Positions 1 through 5,952 of a stretch of DNA of 7,859 nt are shown piece by piece. The position numbers and the translations under genes are program-made. Source of the DNA: an uncultured Flavobacteriales bacterium (GTDB lineage Bacteria > Bacteroidota > Bacteroidia > Flavobacteriales > UBA1820); the NCBI GenBank assembly GCA_938023515.1, contig CALJDR010000040.1, positions 1 through 7,859 of the forward strand. The letters are read 5' to 3'. The notes beneath the pieces were generated by a model. That model saw only the letters and a list, made by a program, of their open reading frames with translations, did not search any database and was not told the DNA's origin. The stretch's first letter is position 1. Each line of letters begins with the position of its first letter.

Positions 1-47
1 CTACACAAGGAGTATCGTCGGCAGCGTCAGATGTGTATAAGAGACAG
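1..47 (+). other. Untrimmed Illumina Nextera adapter (sequencing artefact)
   Basis: These bases are synthetic. Positions 1-6 (CTACAC) are the end of the Illumina P5 oligo. Positions 7-14 (AAGGAGTA) match the Nextera i5 index 507. Positions 15-47 are the Nextera Read 1 adapter, ending in the 19-base Tn5 mosaic end at 29-47 (AGATGTGTATAAGAGACAG). The order P5, index, Read 1, insert is exactly that of a Nextera library molecule, so this is adapter read-through kept at a contig end. Genomic sequence starts at 48. Open frames crossing this point carry artefact peptides: LSLIHI then stop on the minus strand, and MYKRQ on the plus strand. Confidence 0.98.
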
Positions 48-647
48 GTACTTAATATTATCGGCAGAAAACTTATGCACCAATATCCCCGTAGAATCAT
101 ATTGTTCAAGCGCGAATTTCTGGCCGGTCTTTTGGCCGACATTCCATTCGTATATGTACAACATCTGCCCCGGTCCAACCTGTTTATGGATATTTTGTTC
201 GAACTGGTAATCCTGCCTCTGGGGTTTGACGTACTTCGCTTCAAATGCAAAACGGCGCACGTTGGAATACGGCAGGATAAAATTGTTGATGAGCATCGAA
301 AAACACATCAAAAGAACAGACCCGATGAGGTACGGACGCAGGAAGCGGTTGTAATTCACCCCCGCGCTCATAATGGCGATGATCTCCGACCTGGCCGCAA
401 ATTTGGAAGTAAAGATCGTAGCTGCCAGAAATACCACCAGCGACATATACATGTTGCCGTAATAGAGCGCAAAATTCAGGTAATATTTGACGATCTCGAT
501 CGCCGGGGCCTCGTTGGTGAGATATTTATCGATCTTTTCCGACATATCGACCACCACAGCCAATACAAGGATCACGACCTCCGTCACTACGAAAGTGCCC
601 AGGAAATTTTTGAGGATATACCGGTCGAGTATCTTCAGGTGCTTCAT
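48..647 (-). CDS. LptF/LptG-family (YjgP/YjgQ) permease, 3' end lost at adapter
   Basis: This is the N-terminal 200 residues of an inner-membrane permease of the LptF/LptG family. In the LptB2FG ABC transporter these proteins extract lipopolysaccharide from the inner membrane and pass it to the periplasmic bridge. The chosen start gives MKHLKILDRYILKNF, the usual short cytoplasmic lead-in to TM1 (about 14-33). TM2 (about 60-80) follows, then the conserved cytoplasmic SEIIAIMSAG segment (87-96), TM3 (about 104-124), and from about 145 the start of the periplasmic beta-jellyroll. Family members are about 350-400 residues, so roughly half is missing. The frame runs into the adapter at 48, and the following LSLIHI-stop is not real. 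The ATG overlaps the tgt stop (ATGA), which implies translational coupling. An earlier in-frame ATG at 686 lies inside tgt and is less likely. The sequence does not tell LptF from LptG. Confidence 0.9.
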
Positions 648-1774
648 AGCCTGCGATCCAGTTTTCCGACCATTTCTGCTTTCCACCGGGCAAAATCTCC
701 GGTCTCTATCCGCCTGCGCGCCTCGGAGACGAGCCAGAGATAGAACCCTAAATTGTGTATCGAAGCGATCTGTTTGCCCAAAAATTCATCCGCCGAGAAA
801 AGATGCCGCAGGTAAGCACGGGAATAGGCCGTATCCACCCACGTGTGTCCTGCCGGGTCTACAGACGAAAAATCGTCGGCCCATTTACGGTTCTTGATAT
901 TGATGATCCCTTCCGAGGTGAACAGCATACCGTTGCGCCCGTTGCGGGTAGGCATTACGCAGTCCATCATATCGATCCCGCGGGATATGGCCTCCAGGAT
1001 ATTGACCGGGGTGCCCACTCCCATCAGGTAGCGGGGACGGTCGGCGGGCAGGATGGCACAGACCTCGTCGATCATTTCGTACATGATCTCGTGCGGTTCC
1101 CCTACGGAAAGGCCGCCGATAGCATTTCCGTCCGCACCGACCGAAGCAATCTTCTCGGCCGACATACGGCGCAGGTCCGGATAGACCGAACCTTGTACGA
1201 TAGGGAACAACGACTGGGAATACCCGTACAGTTCGGGATTCTCTTTCAAATGTGCCACGCAGCGGTCGAGCCAGCGGTGCGTCATCTGCATCGAAGCCTT
1301 GGCATAGGAATACTCACAGGGATACGGCGTACATTCGTCGAAAGCCATGATGATATCGGCGCCTATCTGGCGCTCGATGTCCATCACGCTTTCCGGGGAA
1401 AAGAAATGGACGGAGCCGTCTATATGCGATTTGAAACGAACCCCCTCTTCTTTTATTTTGCGGGTGGCCGAAAGCGAGTACACCTGGTAACCGCCGCTGT
1501 CGGTAAGGATGGGTCGTTCCCACCCGATGAATTTATGCAGTCCGCCCGCTTTTTGCAAAATGTCCGTCCCGGGGCGCAGGTACAGGTGGTACGTATTGCC
1601 CAGGATGATTTTGGCATCTACGTCGGAGGAAAGCTCCCGCTGGTGTACGCCTTTTACGCTGCCCACCGTGCCTACCGGCATGAATATGGGCGTAGGCACA
1701 TCGCCGTGGGCGGTATGCAGTACACCGGCCCTGGCTTTGGAGTTCGCGTCGCTTTGTTCTATATCGAATTTCAT
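644..1774 (-). CDS. tgt: Queuine/preQ1 tRNA-guanine transglycosylase
   Basis: A 376-residue cytoplasmic enzyme that swaps guanine at position 34 of GUN-anticodon tRNAs (Asp, Asn, His, Tyr) for the queuosine precursor preQ1 (EC 2.4.2.29). It is full length for the family. Visible motifs are LTDSGGYQV with D92 (general acid/base aspartate), AFDEC with D146 (base recognition), GNAIGGLSVGE at 216-226 (substrate pocket), and MMDCVMPTRNGRNG with D271 (covalent nucleophile) and the tRNA-binding arginines. The C-terminal zinc site is incomplete. Only the SIHN histidine (H340) remains; where most homologues have CxCxxC there is PAGHTWVDTAY (307-317) with no cysteine. From memory, other Bacteroidota Tgt proteins share this loss. 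The start at 1774 matches the family N-terminus (MKFDIEQSD). Its end overlaps the downstream permease gene, and lysA lies 39 bases upstream. Confidence 0.97.
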   Translation of the reverse strand: MKFDIEQSDANSKARAGVLHTAHGDVPTPIFMPVGTVGSVKGVHQRELSSDVDAKIILGNTYHLYLRPGTDILQKAGGLHKFIGWERPILTDSGGYQVYSLSATRKIKEEGVRFKSHIDGSVHFFSPESVMDIERQIGADIIMAFDECTPYPCEYSYAKASMQMTHRWLDRCVAHLKENPELYGYSQSLFPIVQGSVYPDLRRMSAEKIASVGADGNAIGGLSVGEPHEIMYEMIDEVCAILPADRPRYLMGVGTPVNILEAISRGIDMMDCVMPTRNGRNGMLFTSEGIINIKNRKWADDFSSVDPAGHTWVDTAYSRAYLRHLFSADEFLGKQIASIHNLGFYLWLVSEARRRIETGDFARWKAEMVGKLDRRL

Positions 1775-1781
1775 GTCCTTG

Positions 1782-1789
1782 CAAAGATA
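1782..1789 (-). promoter_or_regulatory. Bacteroidota -7 promoter box upstream of tgt
   Basis: On the minus strand this reads TATCTTTG, a full match to the Bacteroidota -7 consensus TAnnTTTG. It lies only 7 bases from the tgt ATG, so transcription would begin at or within a few bases of the start codon. The -33 element is weak: TTTTG copies occur 25 bases (1819-1815) and 13 bases (1807-1803) upstream, outside the usual 17-23 spacing. If it works, tgt and the permease can be transcribed separately from lysA. Confidence 0.5.
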
Positions 1790-1797
1790 ATCAATCG

Positions 1798-1820
1798 CCC
1801 ATCAAAACTCCCATCAAAAC
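1798..1820. repeat. Two-copy 11-bp direct repeat across the lysA stop
   Basis: CCCATCAAAAC occurs at 1798-1808 and again at 1810-1820, with a period of 12 bases. On the minus strand each copy reads GTTTTGATGGG, and the TGA of the first copy is the lysA stop codon. It could be a small local duplication at the end of lysA or a chance repeat. The TTTTG in each copy could also serve as a -33-like element for the tgt promoter. No function is shown. Confidence 0.5.
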
Positions 1821-3040
1821 CCGTGGTCCGTCTGCAGGGCCAGCAGGTCGTCGAGCGTTTCGCGCCGCGACAACAGGTAATCTTTCCCGTCCTTGACCAG
1901 CACCTGCGGAGGACGGAAACGGGAATTGTACACCGAAGCCATCGTATATCCATACGCCCCTGCATTGAGTATAGCCAGCAGATCGCCGCGGCAGATCTCG
2001 GGAATAGACCGGCGGACGGCAAAATTGTCGGTCTCGCAGATATAGCCCGTCACGTTGTATTCATGCGGCTGCCCGCCCGGGTTGGAGACATTGAGGATAT
2101 GCTGGTAGGCATCGTACATCATCGGGCGGATCAGGTGGCACAGCCCGCTGTCCACCTGGGCGAAAGTAGCGGCAGGGGTTTGTTTTACCCAGTCCACGCG
2201 CACCAGCAGCGTACCGGCGCGGCTCACCAGGAATTTCCCTGGCTCGACCATCATGCAGATATTCCGACCGGACTTTTCCACGAAACGGTTGAACCGTTCG
2301 GACAGCTTCTGTCCCAGCAGTTCGATATCCGTACCGGTCTCTTCCGGCTTGTACGGCACTTTGAACCCGCCGCCGAAATCGATGTATTCCACCGGGAACC
2401 TTTCGGCCACCGAAAAAATGCGTTCGGCCGCTTCGAGGAACACGTCCACATCGTAGATACCCGAACCGGTGTGCAAATGCACGCCGTCGATCGTCATATT
2501 TTTTTCCTTGGCCAAGGCTTCCACCTGGTCTATCTGCTGCAGGGAGATCCCGAATTTCGATTCTTTTCCCCCGACCGATATTTTAGCGTGCTCACCGGCG
2601 TAAATATCCGGGGTGATGCGGATGCCTACCGGCACGCCGGGATGCCTCAAGGCGAATTCCCGCAGGGTTTCCACCGAATCGATATTGATGCGTACGCCCA
2701 GCGAAACGGCCTGGTCGAACTCTTCCATCGGTACGCCGTTGGGAGTGTAAACGATGTCCGTAGGGGCGAAACCGGCCATCAGGGCCAACCGGGCTTCCTC
2801 TACGGATACGGCGTCTATCCCGCTGCCCAATCCGCGCATCAGGCGCAGGATATTGATATTGCTCAGGGCCTTCATCGCAAAATTGATCCGGCGAGCCTTT
2901 ATCGCCGAAAAGGCTCCGTCCAGTCGTTCATATTGTTGCCGGATGATACCGTAATCGTACGCATAGAGGGGAGTGCCGTATTTAGCGGCCAGTGTCCCGG
3001 CGGGAATTCCGCCTATCGTGTATCCGTTGCTATCGTCCAC
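1814..3040 (-). CDS. lysA: Diaminopimelate decarboxylase
   Basis: A PLP-dependent fold-type III decarboxylase that converts meso-diaminopimelate to L-lysine plus CO2 (EC 4.1.1.20), the last step of lysine synthesis. Counting from the alternative TTG at 3070 (418 residues), motifs are FAMKALSN with K67 (PLP Schiff base), HTGSG with H200, the glycine loop FGGGF (232-236) and EPGK (276-279, phosphate binding), CETD with C345 (substrate-binding cysteine from the partner subunit), and GAYGYTMASVYN (371-382). I place the start at GTG 3040 (408 residues). The only other in-frame start, TTG 3070, lies inside a TATTTTTG promoter box, while GTG gives a leader of about 20 bases and a protein beginning VDDSNGYTIGGIP. 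Arginine is usual where K279 stands; lysine appears typical of this phylum. No downstream terminator is visible, so read-through into tgt is likely. Confidence 0.96.
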   Translation of the reverse strand: MDDSNGYTIGGIPAGTLAAKYGTPLYAYDYGIIRQQYERLDGAFSAIKARRINFAMKALSNINILRLMRGLGSGIDAVSVEEARLALMAGFAPTDIVYTPNGVPMEEFDQAVSLGVRINIDSVETLREFALRHPGVPVGIRITPDIYAGEHAKISVGGKESKFGISLQQIDQVEALAKEKNMTIDGVHLHTGSGIYDVDVFLEAAERIFSVAERFPVEYIDFGGGFKVPYKPEETGTDIELLGQKLSERFNRFVEKSGRNICMMVEPGKFLVSRAGTLLVRVDWVKQTPAATFAQVDSGLCHLIRPMMYDAYQHILNVSNPGGQPHEYNVTGYICETDNFAVRRSIPEICRGDLLAILNAGAYGYTMASVYNSRFRPPQVLVKDGKDYLLSRRETLDDLLALQTDHGF

Positions 3041-3067
3041 TTTTCGTCTGAATTTTTCGTGTAGGTG

Positions 3068-3075
3068 CAAAAATA
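3068..3075 (-). promoter_or_regulatory. Putative Bacteroidota -7 promoter box for lysA
   Basis: The minus strand reads TATTTTTG, a match to TAnnTTTG, 27 bases before GTG 3040. Transcription would start near 3061 and give a leader of about 20 bases. No TTG or TTTG lies at the expected 17-23 base spacing upstream, so the -33 part is missing or degenerate. The box swallows the alternative TTG start codon at 3070-3068, which argues against that start. Confidence 0.45.
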
Positions 3076-3129
3076 CGCCAAAAGACTTTCTCCTCCGCGG
3101 TTTTTGCCCATAATTTAAGATTTAAGGAA

Positions 3130-3945
3130 TTAACGGGTCGGATAGGCGGTAAAAGTCTGTCCCGGGTCGTAACTGAGCGCCCGCCAGTATTCCGGATGGG
3201 CAAGCACCTCGGTGTAATCCATTTCCCGGCCGTCGACCCATATTTCCCGCTTGACCAGACGGAACCCGTGGCTGTAGTCCACATACCGCATGATATGGCC
3301 GGTATATACCGGTTGTATCGGCTTCCCATCGGGTTTGTGCCAACCGTAGAGGGCTATCCGTCCTGGCTTTCCGGAAAGCGTTTGGGTGATGACCACGTCT
3401 TTCTTATGCCCGGCCACGAGGCCTTTGCGTCCCTTGCGCTGCCCTTCGATGATATAGTTGTGTACCACAAAAGTCTGAAATGCCTCCCGTTCGCACATCA
3501 TTGGCACAGGCTCCAGTTTCACGCGGGCCGCCCGGTAGACATCGTCGCATATCTTGGGCGTGGACAGAAAACAGCCGAGCATATCCGCGATCCGCTGCCC
3601 GGCATGGGGCGTAACGGGCAGGCGCAGGAAATCGCTGTCCGTACCCACACACAGGTAATCGGACGCCACATAGTAATGCGCTTTTACATTCCGTCCGTCG
3701 GATGTAGCGAACTCGACGTCCACCCGGACAAACCGCCGCATGAACTCCGGAAAATTCCCGTCCGAATACCAGCGTACGGCCATAGAATCCCTTTCAGGCA
3801 CATTGGCCGCACCGGCCTGTATCCGGAATGCTTCGCCGCCTTCCTCCGGACGCGGCAGACCTTTTCCTACGGCCGCTTTTCCAGCAGAACAGGCACTTAA
3901 TAGCAAACAAAGGATAATCGAAATTCCTATCGCAGGTGTTTTCAT
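3130..3945 (-). CDS. Conserved lipoprotein of unknown function with enzyme-like motifs
   Basis: A 271-residue protein that I cannot assign to a named family. A short signal peptide ends in a lipobox (L16-S17-A18-C19), so the mature protein is probably membrane-anchored; the residues after C19 (SAGK) do not settle which membrane. The soluble part holds blocks that look strongly conserved: YYVASDYLCVGTDSDFLRLP (91-110), VAGHKKDVVIT (177-187), GWHKPDGKPIQPVYTGH (201-217) and YVDYSHGFRLV (221-231). H180, K181, D183, H203, H217, D223, H226 and R229 are candidate catalytic or metal-binding residues. I recall similar blocks in unnamed proteins of actinobacteria and myxobacteria, but could not verify this. 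The gene diverges from a cell-wall amidase and precedes lysA by 89 bases, so an envelope role is possible but inferred only from location. The start is supported by the signal peptide and an upstream promoter. Confidence 0.88.
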   Translation of the reverse strand: MKTPAIGISIILCLLLSACSAGKAAVGKGLPRPEEGGEAFRIQAGAANVPERDSMAVRWYSDGNFPEFMRRFVRVDVEFATSDGRNVKAHYYVASDYLCVGTDSDFLRLPVTPHAGQRIADMLGCFLSTPKICDDVYRAARVKLEPVPMMCEREAFQTFVVHNYIIEGQRKGRKGLVAGHKKDVVITQTLSGKPGRIALYGWHKPDGKPIQPVYTGHIMRYVDYSHGFRLVKREIWVDGREMDYTEVLAHPEYWRALSYDPGQTFTAYPTR

Positions 3946-3962
3946 CGGGTTCTATTTTCCGG

Positions 3963-3995
3963 TAAAAGTAAGCATCCTGCGGGAAATTAGCCAAA
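3963..3995 (-). promoter_or_regulatory. Promoter of the lipoprotein gene
   Basis: On the minus strand a -33 box TTTG (3995-3992) is followed after 21 bases by TACTTTTA (3970-3963), one mismatch from the -7 consensus TAnnTTTG. Spacing is within the usual 17-23 bases. Transcription would begin around 3956, giving a leader of about ten bases before the ATG at 3945. Confidence 0.5.
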
Positions 3996-4015
3996 GACGC
4001 TCGTTTTTTTACAAA

Positions 4016-4051
4016 TTGCCGCCGGACGGAACATCTTATTTGCGATATTTG
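4016..4051 (+). promoter_or_regulatory. Possible promoter of the amidase gene (weak)
   Basis: GATATTTG at 4044-4051 matches the Bacteroidota -7 consensus TAnnTTTG except for its first base. TTG at 4016-4018 could be the -33 element but the spacer is 25 bases, slightly long. The predicted leader is about 30 bases and ends in an A-rich stretch before ATG 4089, a typical translation signal in this phylum in place of a Shine-Dalgarno site. The 143-base gap 3946-4088 separates divergent genes, so a promoter must lie here, but this exact assignment is tentative. Confidence 0.35.
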
Positions 4052-4088
4052 TGAAATCCGAACGGATATATTAAAAAACCATCATATC

Positions 4089-5816
4089 ATGCTGAAAAAA
4101 TCTATTTGCATCCTCCTGGCCGCCGCTCCGGTACTCGCCGTACAAGCACAGGAACTGAAGGTCGTAGCCGGATCGGCCGACACCACCTACACTGCCGTTG
4201 TCAACCTGCGCGGAATGGGCCCGGCCGGATCGCAGATCACCGTACAGGGACAGTCGTTCCCCATCTATTCATCCGGGGAATGGGCGGCACGGGTCGACCT
4301 GAAAGAAGGCGACAACACCTTCACCCTGTCTGCGGGGGATGGGCAGAGCCTGACTAAAAACATCTTCCTGAAAAAACGGGAAGCGCCCAAACCCGTCGAC
4401 GGCCTGCGCGCCGAAAACGTCCAGATACTCCCTTCCGACGACATGGCCGTCTCCGCGGGAGATGCTGTACGCATCCGCCTGCGTTCGATACCGGGCGCCA
4501 AACTATCGTGGCTGGGCGGCAGCCCCCTTTACGAAGTATCCCCCGGTGTTTTCCAGGGACAATACACCGTACAACCGAACGACACGCAGATCACCGGGCC
4601 GATAGAACTTTCGATCGCCGCCGGGGACTCATCCGCCGTACAGACGGTGAAGGCCAAGATAGAACTTCTGAGCAAAAGCGCTCCCTTCATGGTACAGACC
4701 AAGGACGGCGCTTACCTCAACTACGGGCTGGGAACCGACCGCCTGGGCGGTACGAAGATCAACTCGCTCGACGCCGGAATAAAACTCCAGGTCATCGGCC
4801 GGGTGAACGATATGTATAAAGTGCAACTCTCGCGCAATACGATCGCATGGATACCGGACAGCTACACCGAAAAACTCCCTGAAGGGACTTTCCCGGCAGA
4901 ATCGCTCACCGGATCGTGGAGCGTCTCGACCGACGGGAATTTCGACTACCTGGTCGTTGGCCTGAGCGAACGCCTGCCCTACGCCATTACCGAAGATGTA
5001 GACCTTCACCGGATCAACGTCGACCTGTTCGGTGCCGCCTGCAATACGAACTGGATCACCCAGCTCAAAGGCGAGAAAGAGATCGCCAACGTGTCGTACA
5101 AACAAGTCGAAGACGACGTATTCCGCGTAGTAGTCGACCTGAAGAACAGCCAGATATGGGGTTATTCGGTGTCCTACCGGGGCAACAGCCTGGTGATAAA
5201 AGTGAAACACCGCCCCGAAAGCCTCAAGCTGAAGAACCTGACCATCGCCGTAGACGCCGGCCACGGGGAACCCTGGAACGGAGCCCGGACCACCAGCGGG
5301 GTAAAAGAACAGGATTTGACCAAAGACATGGCCGAACACCTGAAAAAAGTACTGGAATCCAAAGGGGCAAAAGTGATCCTCACGCGCCCGGGTATCGAGA
5401 ACACGTCGATGGCCGACCGCAAAGCGGCCGCTCTGAACGCCGGGGCCGATATCCTGATCTCCATCCACTGCAACGCCGGCGGATCGCCTTTCACGGCCAA
5501 AGGCACCAGCACTTATTACCGCCACCTGTCCCACCGCCCGCTTTCCGTCTTTATGCTGGAGAGCATCCTACCGATGGACGTGGCCAATTTCGGCAACGTG
5601 GGCAATTTCAATTTCTCGCTCAACCAGCCTACCGAATACCTGACCGTCCTGGTGGAAACGCTGTTCCTCTCCTCCCCGGAAGATTCGGCCAAGATACTGG
5701 ACAAGCATTTCCGGGATGAAATGATGGAGCGTACGGCTTGGGGATTGGAAAAATTCCTCGCTTCGGTGGACGGCAGCGATGCCAAAGCCCCGAAAAAATT
5801 CAAAGCCTCGAAATAA
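4089..5816 (+). CDS. Secreted N-acetylmuramoyl-L-alanine amidase (Amidase_3) with N-terminal beta domains
   Basis: A 575-residue periplasmic zinc amidase that cleaves the bond between N-acetylmuramic acid and L-alanine in peptidoglycan (EC 3.5.1.28). A signal peptide (cleavage likely VQA|QE after residue 20) is followed by two beta-rich, Ig-like segments (about 23-95 and 105-195), an SH3-like segment (about 200-260, DGAYLNYGLG to IAWIPDSY), an AMIN-like segment (about 275-373) and the Amidase_3 domain (about 383-557). Zinc and catalytic residues are present: H392 in DAGHG, E407 in GVKEQDL, H460 in SIHCNA and E523 in LVETLF. The RGV-type segment usual before the last motif is replaced by NVGNFNFSLNQPTEY. 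A short lysine-rich tail (DAKAPKKFKASK) ends the protein. The first ATG is supported by the signal peptide. The gene stands alone: divergent promoter upstream, strong terminator downstream. AMIN and SH3-like modules suggest wall targeting for cell separation, by analogy. Confidence 0.95.
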   Translation: MLKKSICILLAAAPVLAVQAQELKVVAGSADTTYTAVVNLRGMGPAGSQITVQGQSFPIYSSGEWAARVDLKEGDNTFTLSAGDGQSLTKNIFLKKREAPKPVDGLRAENVQILPSDDMAVSAGDAVRIRLRSIPGAKLSWLGGSPLYEVSPGVFQGQYTVQPNDTQITGPIELSIAAGDSSAVQTVKAKIELLSKSAPFMVQTKDGAYLNYGLGTDRLGGTKINSLDAGIKLQVIGRVNDMYKVQLSRNTIAWIPDSYTEKLPEGTFPAESLTGSWSVSTDGNFDYLVVGLSERLPYAITEDVDLHRINVDLFGAACNTNWITQLKGEKEIANVSYKQVEDDVFRVVVDLKNSQIWGYSVSYRGNSLVIKVKHRPESLKLKNLTIAVDAGHGEPWNGARTTSGVKEQDLTKDMAEHLKKVLESKGAKVILTRPGIENTSMADRKAAALNAGADILISIHCNAGGSPFTAKGTSTYYRHLSHRPLSVFMLESILPMDVANFGNVGNFNFSLNQPTEYLTVLVETLFLSSPEDSAKILDKHFRDEMMERTAWGLEKFLASVDGSDAKAPKKFKASK

Positions 5817-5839
5817 ACAGCAGCAGAGCAATCCCTGCA

Positions 5840-5871
5840 AAAACGGCCCCGGTTTTTACCGGGGCCGTTTT
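5840..5871 (+). terminator. Strong intrinsic terminator after the amidase gene
   Basis: A perfect 14-bp inverted repeat: left arm 5840-5853 (AAAACGGCCCCGGT), loop TTTT, right arm 5858-5871 (ACCGGGGCCGTTTT). The GC core is flanked by A and T runs, so the hairpin ends in a U-tract on the plus strand. It begins 23 bases after the amidase stop and isolates that gene from the metal-transporter operon. Confidence 0.93.
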
Positions 5872-5895
5872 CATATCCCTAATTTACCGGGGCAT

Positions 5896-5929
5896 TTTGC
5901 GGAAAACCGTTACATTTGGCTTAACTTTG
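5896..5929 (+). promoter_or_regulatory. Bacteroidota promoter for the ZIP transporter operon
   Basis: A -33 box TTTG (5896-5899) is followed after 22 bases by TAACTTTG (5922-5929), a full match to TAnnTTTG. It lies just after the amidase terminator. Transcription would start near 5936, about 17 bases before the ATG at 5953. A second TAnnTTTG match, TACATTTG at 5911-5918, overlaps the spacer and could be an alternative box. I see no clear inverted repeat that would mark a metal-responsive repressor site. Confidence 0.65.
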
Positions 5930-5952
5930 CAAACCTAAAAACTGCATCCCGC

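Noticed and set aside
29..47. Tn5 transposon end that could suggest a mobile element.
   Set aside because: The 19-base mosaic end is joined to the Illumina index and P5 tail, so it is a library-preparation product.
33..743. A plus-strand open frame of 236 codons at the window start.
   Set aside because: Its first codons are adapter sequence (MYKRQ) and the rest is antisense to the permease gene.
755..3064. A 769-codon open frame on the plus strand running antisense through tgt and lysA.
   Set aside because: It is opposite two genes with unmistakable catalytic motifs and crosses their intergenic gap. Its protein shows no recognisable domain. GC-rich codon bias in the real genes removes stops from this antisense frame.
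3015..3111. A possible leader-peptide frame on the minus strand (ATG at 3111, MGKNRGGESLLAYF and on) overlapping the lysA start.
   Set aside because: The predicted lysA promoter lies inside it, it has no run of lysine codons and no attenuator hairpin follows, so it looks like chance.
3113..3126. Tandem heptamer ATTTAAG x2 between lysA and the lipoprotein gene.
   Set aside because: Two short AT-rich copies are easily due to chance, and no partner site or palindrome is seen.
3196..3900. A 234-codon plus-strand frame antisense to the lipoprotein gene.
   Set aside because: The opposite strand has a signal peptide, lipobox, promoter and conserved-looking motifs; this frame has none of these.
4629..5534. 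A 301-codon minus-strand frame inside the amidase gene.
   Set aside because: It is antisense to a gene with a signal peptide and complete zinc site, and has no recognisable motif or promoter.
5779..5952. A 58-codon N-terminal extension of the ZIP transporter frame.
   Set aside because: It crosses the amidase 3' end, the intrinsic terminator and the transporter promoter; ATG 5953 starts directly at the first membrane helix.
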